A stretch of DNA of 11,239 bases, taken from assembly GCA_031270145.1 (NCBI GenBank), contig JAISYD010000145.1:1-11239 (forward strand), written 5' to 3'. Within the stretch, counting starts at the first letter, position 1; each line of letters begins with the position of its first letter. The notes under the pieces are model-generated. The model saw nothing but the letters and a program-made list of their open reading frames with translations, did not search any database and was not told the DNA's origin. This DNA comes from Planctomycetota bacterium. Its GTDB lineage: Bacteria; Planctomycetota; SZUA-567. The position numbers and the translations under genes are program-made. Of the stretch, positions 6,904-11,239 are shown piece after piece.

Positions 6904-8415
6904 ATGCTGGAACAATTGCTTGGCGGCTTGTCCATGGCCATCACCCTGGACAACCTGCTGTTCATGCTGGCCGGAACCGTTCTGGGAATCCTGTTCGGTT
7001 CCATACCCGGCCTTACCTTCAGCACCGCCCTGGTGCTGATAATTCCGCTCACCTTCGATTTGTCGCCCATTTGCGCCCTGTCCCTGCTCTTGGGCATCTA
7101 CTCCGGAGGCATGTCCGGCGGCGCCATATCGGCCATCCTCCTGGGCATCCCCGGCACCCCCTCCGCCGCCGCCACCGTCATCGACGGCCATCCCATGTAC
7201 CTCAAGGGCGAGGGCGGGCCGGCGTTGGGGATGGCGGTGTTCGCCTCGGTCTTCGGCGGGCTGTTCAGCCTGATCATGCTGATGCTGATAGCTCCCCACC
7301 TGGCGAATTTCGCCCTGTCCTTCGGCCCCCCGGAAATCTTCGCCATGCTGGTTTTCGGCCTATCCACCATCGTCAGCCTGAGCGGAGGCGATTTGGTCAA
7401 GGGCTTGATCGCCGGGGCGACGGGGCTGTTCATCACCACCGTCGGGCTCGATCCCGTCATGGGCACCCAGCGCTTCGTTTTCGGCCAAGTGGAACTTATG
7501 GCGGGCATCGACATCATGCCGGTGATGATCGGCATGTTCGCCCTGCCCGAAATCGTCAACGCCTTCCAGACCGTCAAGCGGGACGGGGAGATCAAGCGGA
7601 CGGAGGGCCAGGCCAACGCCAAGGCCCGCTTCCCGAATTGGCGGGAATTCAAGCGTTCGCTCCGGGTTCTCCTCACCTCCTCCGCCATCGGCACGGTGGT
7701 GGGGGCGATACCCGGCACCGGCGGCCCCATCGCCTGTTTCCTGGCCTATGACGCGGCCCGCAAGCAGTGCCCGGCCTGCGGCACCGGGGTCATCGAGGGA
7801 GTGGCGGCGCCCGAAGCGGCCAACAACGGGGTGACCGGCGGCGCCCTGATTCCCCTCCTGACCCTGGGGATTCCCGGCGACGCCGCGACCGCCATCATGC
7901 TGGGAGCGTTCCTCGTCCACGGCATCGCCCCCGGGCCGCTGCTTTTCCGCGATCACGGCGATCTCATCTACGCCATCTTCCTCAGCATTTTCATCATCTA
8001 CATCATGGTGTTCTTCGTCCAGTTCCACGGGGTCAGGCTATTTCTCAAGGTCATGGACATCCCGAAGCTCAGCCTGATGTCGATAATTCTCGTCCTGTCG
8101 GTGGTCGGGTCCTACGCGGTCAAGAACAGCTTCATGGACATCGTGCTCATGGGGTTCTTCGGCTTTGTCAGCTACGGCATGAAGAAACACGGCTTTCCCG
8201 TCACCCCGCTCATCCTGGCGGTGGTCCTCGGCGACGGCATCGAGAGCAGCTTCCGGAAGGCCCTCATGTTCTCCGACGGCAGCCCGGCCATCCTCCTGTC
8301 CAGTTGGGTGAGTTCGATATTCATCTTGCTGGCTTTCCTCATGCTCTTTTCCTCCTCCGGCATATACCGGAAGCTTTTCGGAAAACTGTTCGGAAGGAAG
8401 GCGGCGCGAGGATAG
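6904..8415 (+). CDS. tctA: TctA-family large membrane subunit of the TTT transporter
   Basis: This 503-aa protein is the main translocation subunit of a tripartite tricarboxylate transporter in the inner membrane, driven by ion gradients in characterised members. It has many hydrophobic segments (about 10-12). GSIPGLTFSTALVL (about 37-50) is the first TctA signature, and GIYSGGMSGGAISAILLGI with PGTPSAAATVIDGHPM is the second. A repeat of the same architecture lies later as GAIPGTGGPIACFLAYDAAR and GALIPLLTLGIPGDAATAIM. Between the halves is a charged cytoplasmic loop (about 220-255). The length equals that of the family. GGGAG ends eight bases before ATG 6904. The gene follows tctC after a structured spacer and precedes tctB by 57 bp. 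Confidence 0.93.
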   Translation: MLEQLLGGLSMAITLDNLLFMLAGTVLGILFGSIPGLTFSTALVLIIPLTFDLSPICALSLLLGIYSGGMSGGAISAILLGIPGTPSAAATVIDGHPMYLKGEGGPALGMAVFASVFGGLFSLIMLMLIAPHLANFALSFGPPEIFAMLVFGLSTIVSLSGGDLVKGLIAGATGLFITTVGLDPVMGTQRFVFGQVELMAGIDIMPVMIGMFALPEIVNAFQTVKRDGEIKRTEGQANAKARFPNWREFKRSLRVLLTSSAIGTVVGAIPGTGGPIACFLAYDAARKQCPACGTGVIEGVAAPEAANNGVTGGALIPLLTLGIPGDAATAIMLGAFLVHGIAPGPLLFRDHGDLIYAIFLSIFIIYIMVFFVQFHGVRLFLKVMDIPKLSLMSIILVLSVVGSYAVKNSFMDIVLMGFFGFVSYGMKKHGFPVTPLILAVVLGDGIESSFRKALMFSDGSPAILLSSWVSSIFILLAFLMLFSSSGIYRKLFGKLFGRKAARG

Positions 8416-8472
8416 CGCCGCTCCCGGCCGGGGTTTTCAGGCGCCAATCCGCGATCCGCGAAGGAGAGTTCC

Positions 8473-8940
8473 ATGCGGCACAACAGAATCATCGCCATCG
8501 GACTGTTGGCCTTTACGGCCGTCGCCGGCTATCTCACCACCCAGTTGTCGGAATCGACGATGCTGGGGGAGCCCGGTCCCAAGTTCTTCCCGACCCTCAT
8601 CCTCATCCTGATCGCGATCCTGTCGCTCGTACTTTTCACTGTCGGCGGCAACCGCCCCAGGGCGGCGGCGGCGGCCGACAGCCTGCGCATCGAGGAAAGG
8701 CTGTCCACCAGGGAGGCGGCGCTTTTCTTCGGCGTTTTCCTGGCGGGGCTGGGGTGCATGAAACTGGTCGGCTTTTCCCTGAGCATGATTGCCGCCCTGA
8801 CGGCCATGCTGACCCTCGCCGGCTGGAAAATTTTCCCCCGGGCGCTCGTCTTTTCCGGCGTGCTGGTCCTGGCGGTGTATTTCCTGTTCGATCGCCTGCT
8901 GGAAATAACCCTTCCCACCGGCATCCTTCTCCGGCTGTAA
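8473..8940 (+). CDS. tctB: TctB-family small membrane subunit of the TTT transporter
   Basis: This 155-aa protein is the poorly conserved small subunit that partners TctA. Four hydrophobic segments are visible: about residues 5-22, 38-57, 83-108 and 116-148. A polar, Arg/Glu-rich loop sits between the second and third. EPGPKFFPTLI (33-43) resembles the G-P-x-x-F-P motif seen after the first segment of TctB proteins. AAGGAG at 8461-8466 sets the start at 8473. The assignment rests on size, topology and direct linkage to tctA more than on sequence. The gene order here is C-A-B, whereas the classical Salmonella locus is C-B-A. Confidence 0.85.
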   Translation: MRHNRIIAIGLLAFTAVAGYLTTQLSESTMLGEPGPKFFPTLILILIAILSLVLFTVGGNRPRAAAAADSLRIEERLSTREAALFFGVFLAGLGCMKLVGFSLSMIAALTAMLTLAGWKIFPRALVFSGVLVLAVYFLFDRLLEITLPTGILLRL

Positions 8941-8950
8941 CGCGAACGGG

Positions 8951-8975
8951 CTGGCTTGGCCGCCGTCCAAGCCAG
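8951..8975 (+). terminator. Hairpin after tctB
   Basis: CTGGCTTGG (8951-8959) pairs perfectly with CCAAGCCAG (8967-8975) around a 7-base loop, 10 bp past the tctB stop. No T-run follows. It is therefore either a non-canonical or Rho-assisted terminator or a 3'-end protecting structure. The transposon-like element begins 7 bp downstream. Confidence 0.45.
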
Positions 8976-8978
8976 CGG

Positions 8979-9128
8979 TAAGGGCTCGTCCATAAATAAC
9001 TTACACATGTTTAGACAAGGAACCGAGTCGCGGCGGTAAATTTTCGCCCGTGGTTGGGCAAAAATTTACGAGAAGGACGTTGGTGACGCGGTATAAACTT
9101 GTATAAGTTATTTTTGGACAAGCCCTAA
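8979..9128. mobile_element. MITE-like element, 144 bp with TAA target duplications
   Basis: The element spans 8982-9125 and is flanked by TAA at 8979-8981 and 9126-9128. Its inverted ends are about 35 bp long and match at 30 of 35 positions. The left end begins GGGCTCGTCCATAAATAAC; the right end on the other strand begins GGGCTTGTCCAAAAATAAC. Inside, 9036-9049 and 9056-9069 form a long hairpin (GTAAATTTT, one mismatch, GCCC, loop GTGGTT). There is no transposase or credible coding frame, so it would be moved in trans by a full-length element elsewhere. A 3-bp TNA duplication is known for some IS5-family groups; that family link is inference. The same end sequence recurs at 10444-10495. Confidence 0.72.
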
Positions 9129-9260
9129 CCATTACCCTCCCGGGAAGCCAACTATATCCTCTACCCGGAGGAGATCACGGCAGCCGCCAGGAATTCCGGA
9201 GCCCGGGTAACCGGGCCGGCCGGAAAAGATGAATTTCGCATGCGCCCCGGAAAAAACCGG

Positions 9261-9266
9261 TATAAT
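9261..9266 (+). promoter_or_regulatory. Candidate -10 box of the LacI-family gene
   Basis: A perfect TATAAT lies at 9261-9266. No good -35 hexamer is found at 16-18 bp upstream; TTCGCA at 9235-9240 is poor and too far. If used, transcription would begin near 9273, about 10 bp before the palindromic operator, which is a sensible geometry for autorepression. Confidence 0.4.
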
Positions 9267-9281
9267 TGGATTCTCGGCCGC

Positions 9282-9295
9282 TGAAAACGATTTCA
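9282..9295. promoter_or_regulatory. Putative autoregulatory LacI-type operator
   Basis: TGAAAACGATTTCA is an imperfect palindrome with a CG centre. Its core GAAAACGATTTC differs at one base from GAAAACGTTTTC at 1670-1681. It lies in the leader of the LacI-family gene, just downstream of TATAAT. The match suggests the regulator binds both sites. Confidence 0.55.
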
Positions 9296-9414
9296 ACGGC
9301 CCCTTGCCGAGCGAACCGCCCGCGACGGCGCCAAATCCCGCCGGGGGTGGGGGATTTCTTTCTCGCTCCCCGAACCGGCGGCGGCTTCCGGCGCGGGAGC
9401 GCTTGGAGATCGCC

Positions 9415-10464
9415 ATGGCGATCAAAAAGGGGAAAGCGCCGACCATCAAGGACGTCGCCCGGGCCGCGAACGTTTCGATCACCACCGTTTCCCGGGTAAT
9501 GAACAACGACCCGTACTCGGTCAACAACGAGACCCGCGAGCGCATCAAGACCGTCATCAAGGAAATGAACTACATCCCCAACGCCATGGCGAGGGGCATC
9601 CGGGTTGACCGGACCAAAACCATCGGACTGATTATCCAGGACATAAACAACCCATATTATCCGGGCATCGTCCGGGGGGTGGAAAACGCCGCCCAGAAGG
9701 CGGGCTTCTCCCTCATCCTCGCCGACACCCAGCGTTCCCGCAGCCGCATCCGCCAGTACCTGGAATTGATGCGCGAAAAACGGGTCGACGGCCTAGTCAT
9801 GGCCGGCGGCGGCATTATCAGGGGCGCCGACGAATGCCGGTTTTTCAGTTCGGGCGGAATCAGCACCGTGGTCATCGGCAAGCCGGTCATGCCCGACGTC
9901 GTCTCGGTGGAGGTGGACAACGTGGCGGGAGGCAGGCTCGCCTGCGAGTTTCTCCTCGAGAGCGGACACCGCAACATCGCCAGCATCATCGGCGCCGCCA
10001 ATTCAAGCACCTCCATCGATCGCGAGGCCGGCTACCGGCGGGCGCTCGCCGCGAACGGCATCGCCCCCGACAAAAAATGGGTGGTCCGGGGCAATTTCGT
10101 TTACGAAGGCGGATACGCCGCCATCGACAAGCTGCCCCTGGATGGGGGGAGCAAAATCACCGCCATTTTCGCCCAGAACGATCTCATGGCCATCGGCGCC
10201 ATCAACGCCTTGGTGAACAAGGGTTACCGGGTGCCCGAGGACATCTCGATCATCGGTTTCGACGGCATCCCGAGCGCGGCCTATTTCATGCCGTCCCTGA
10301 CCACATTGCAAATTCCCTTCCAGGAAATGGGGAAGAAGGCGGTGGATATCCTGGTCAGGCTGATGAACGGGCGCCGGGTGGAGACGACGACCGTCCTGCC
10401 GGTGACCATTGCGGCCAGGATGACCGTCCGCGATTTTCGGAGGTTGGGGCTCGTCCATAAATAA
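9415..10464 (+). CDS. LacI-family transcriptional regulator
   Basis: This 349-aa repressor-type protein has an N-terminal helix-turn-helix, TIKDVARAANVSITTVSRVMN (about 10-30), and a hinge YIPNAMARGIRV (53-64). A periplasmic-binding-protein-like effector domain follows (TIGLIIQDINNPYY at 69-82, IGFDGIPSAAYFMPSLTT near the C-terminus). The start at 9415 has GGAG at 9404-9407. An in-frame upstream ATG at 9229 lacks a ribosome site and would add a non-conserved, proline-rich leader; it is rejected because it would also overlap the operator. Position 62 is Ile, where LacI and PurR carry the minor-groove-intercalating Leu. The last codons and TAA (GLVHK-stop) lie inside a transposon-derived hairpin. 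By position and operator match it probably controls the catabolic and transport genes and itself. The effector is unknown. Confidence 0.9.
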   Translation: MAIKKGKAPTIKDVARAANVSITTVSRVMNNDPYSVNNETRERIKTVIKEMNYIPNAMARGIRVDRTKTIGLIIQDINNPYYPGIVRGVENAAQKAGFSLILADTQRSRSRIRQYLELMREKRVDGLVMAGGGIIRGADECRFFSSGGISTVVIGKPVMPDVVSVEVDNVAGGRLACEFLLESGHRNIASIIGAANSSTSIDREAGYRRALAANGIAPDKKWVVRGNFVYEGGYAAIDKLPLDGGSKITAIFAQNDLMAIGAINALVNKGYRVPEDISIIGFDGIPSAAYFMPSLTTLQIPFQEMGKKAVDILVRLMNGRRVETTTVLPVTIAARMTVRDFRRLGLVHK

Positions 10465-10495
10465 CTTATACATGTTATTTATGGACGAGCCCCAA
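10444..10495. repeat. Perfect hairpin built from the MITE end, overlapping the regulator's stop codon
   Basis: Arms 10444-10464 and 10475-10495 are exact 21-bp inverted copies around the loop CTTATACATG. Inside the arm, GGGCTCGTCCATAAATAAC equals the left end of the element at 8982. The regulator's stop TAA (10462-10464) is the last triplet of the left arm. No T-run follows on either strand, so it is not a standard intrinsic terminator, but it lies between convergent transcripts. It looks like two transposon ends joined after loss of the middle, or an internally deleted element. I see no direct target duplication. Confidence 0.75.
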
Positions 10496-10577
10496 TTCCC
10501 ACAGGGCGGGCGTTCCAATAGTCTTGCTTTCCGCAAATCAGTCAGCATTGAAACTGTTTGATTAAACTGAAATACCT

Positions 10578-10796
10578 TTATCCACAACCACAACCTTGAC
10601 CGACTACTAGGCGTTTAGCCGGCTTCCGATGTCCGGAAGCCTTCTTACCGGTCTTGGCTTTCGAGGCTGGGGTTATAACGTGCTTCGCATCCAGGTATTC
10701 GCATAAAGCGTCAAGTGTTTTGAATTCACGCATGATATCCTTGCGGATAGCGCGGATTTCCTCCACCGGGTCCATATCGGGATAGGATTTTTTCAT
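10578..10796 (-). CDS. Small basic protein downstream of PIN toxin, putative antitoxin
   Basis: This 72-aa protein starts at ATG 10796-10794 and overlaps the toxin stop as ATGA. A perfect GGAGG (plus-strand 10804-10808) lies seven bases upstream, so this start is preferred to an in-frame upstream one within the toxin gene. Residues 1-38 (PDMDPVEEIRAIRKDIMREF then TLDALCEYLDAKH) are predicted helical and acidic-basic mixed. Short proteins of this kind are, from memory, found beside PIN-domain genes. Residues 43-64 are Lys/Arg-rich and disordered-looking. The protein ends in GQGCGCG, a cysteine-glycine tail that could bind metal or be incidental. A role as antitoxin partner is inferred from coupling and size; no known DNA-binding fold is evident. 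Confidence 0.72.
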   Translation of the reverse strand: MKKSYPDMDPVEEIRAIRKDIMREFKTLDALCEYLDAKHVITPASKAKTGKKASGHRKPAKRLVVGQGCGCG

Positions 10797-11239
10797 ATCG
10801 GTTCCTCCAGTAATCTTTCCGGTGTTATAACCTTTGCCGGAATCAATCCCCATCCCCTAATCAATTCCGCGATGCGGGAACGAAGTTCAAGGTTGTCCAA
10901 ATGTGTTTGGTTCCACGTCAGAAGATAATCCGCCCGGTGGAATGCCGCCAACGCCAAATGCAGCGCATCCGGCTCGGCCGACTCCGGCACCAGTTTGCGC
11001 GCCACCAGCAAGTTGGCCAACCCTTTCGCTTCCGGAGAAATCGGCAATTCCTGCAAGACTTTGATTTTTTCTTGCTGCCGCGCGGCCGCTTCCGGATTGC
11101 CGCGCGCGATTTCCAACCGTACGAGGGGCGACAGAAAACAATCCCAATCGGAAAGACGATCCCACCATATTTTTGTTTGCCGCTGTTTCGCCAGCTTCAC
11201 GATGTCACGTCGCGGTGGCTTGGCCGCAAGCCAACCGAT
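10793..11239 (-). CDS. PIN-domain toxin, VapC-like (5' end outside window)
   Basis: The frame runs from the right edge to TGA at 10795-10793, giving 148 residues without the N-terminus. A GTG at 11200 is not the true start: the frame continues upstream as IGWLAAKPPRRDI, which fits the region just after the first PIN aspartate (DTxxIG), so only about 5-10 residues are missing. E43 (LVRLEIARG) and D91 (EPDALHLALAA) match the second and third acidic residues of the PIN metal site. YLLTWN (105-110) is the fourth motif with Asn. PIN toxins are Mg-dependent ribonucleases that cleave tRNA or rRNA and block translation. Base composition is less GC-rich than the catabolic genes, consistent with transfer. 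An annotation as a PIN RNase outside TA systems is possible. Confidence 0.8.
   Translation of the reverse strand: MGWLAAKPPRRDIVKLAKQRQTKIWWDRLSDWDCFLSPLVRLEIARGNPEAAARQQEKIKVLQELPISPEAKGLANLLVARKLVPESAEPDALHLALAAFHRADYLLTWNQTHLDNLELRSRIAELIRGWGLIPAKVITPERLLEEPI

Noticed and set aside
6761..7039. Possible small gene between tctC and tctA
   Set aside because: Its start overlaps the RNA stem, it lacks a ribosome site, its composition is arginine-rich in a GC-biased way, and it runs into tctA in another frame.
9129..9284. Short open frame (about 51 codons) just right of the MITE, possible remnant of a disrupted gene
   Set aside because: It has no start codon and no recognisable family, and the target-site TAA is an in-frame stop directly before it. 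In GC-rich DNA such open stretches arise by chance.
9229..9414. N-terminal extension of the LacI-family protein from ATG 9229
   Set aside because: No ribosome site precedes it. The added residues are proline- and arginine-rich and unlike the family, and the extension would run through the TATAAT and operator.
10444..10495. Intrinsic terminator for the regulator gene
   Set aside because: The stem is perfect but neither strand has a T-run after it, and the sequence is that of a transposon end. Any terminator role is secondary.
10793..11200. PIN toxin starting at GTG 11200
   Set aside because: The frame stays open to the window edge and the extra residues (IGWLAAKPPRRDI) fit the PIN N-terminal region, so the gene is partial rather than short.
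1..11239. CRISPR array, tRNA or rRNA genes
   Set aside because: I saw no regularly spaced direct repeats and no tRNA- or rRNA-like sequence in the window.

Overview
The window is GC-rich and its genes favour G or C at third codon positions. It carries a tripartite tricarboxylate transporter (TTT/Tct) with an exported substrate-binding protein, which points to a Gram-negative (diderm) heterotroph. No rRNA, tRNA or other marker allows a lineage call. The window reads as a small-molecule catabolic and uptake locus, followed by an accessory end with a miniature transposon, a transposon-derived hairpin and a PIN-domain toxin module.

Layout. (1) At 1-1353 are the 3' end of an unrecognised gene and a GldA-type glycerol dehydrogenase, 4 bp apart. 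(2) At 1354-1789 is a 436-bp control region with a sigma70-like promoter and a double LacI-type palindrome. (3) At 1790-5647 is a tight plus-strand run: creatininase-family hydrolase, class II aldolase, Tm-1-like/UPF0261 protein and zinc alcohol dehydrogenase. It ends in an intrinsic terminator. (4) At 5725-8940 are tctC, tctA and tctB in that order, with a structured 216-bp spacer after tctC. (5) At 8979-9128 is a 144-bp MITE-like element flanked by TAA duplications. (6) At 9415-10464 is a LacI-family regulator. A GAAAACGATTTC palindrome lies in its leader and closely resembles GAAAACGTTTTC in front of the catabolic run. (7) At 10444-10495 is a perfect 21-bp-arm hairpin made of the same transposon end. 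It contains the regulator's stop codon. (8) On the minus strand, 10578-11239 holds a PIN toxin (5' end outside the window) that overlaps a 72-aa basic protein by ATGA.

Working model (inference): the Tct system imports a small carboxylate or sugar acid. The zinc dehydrogenase, creatininase-fold hydrolase, class II aldolase and Tm-1-like protein convert it. The LacI-family protein represses both its own gene and the catabolic operon through matching palindromes. The substrate cannot be named from sequence alone. No sugar-acid kinase of a familiar type is present, although class II aldolases often act on phosphorylated substrates. The best leads are this unassigned pathway, the shared operator, the transposon hairpin that ends the regulator gene, and the toxin-first TA pair.
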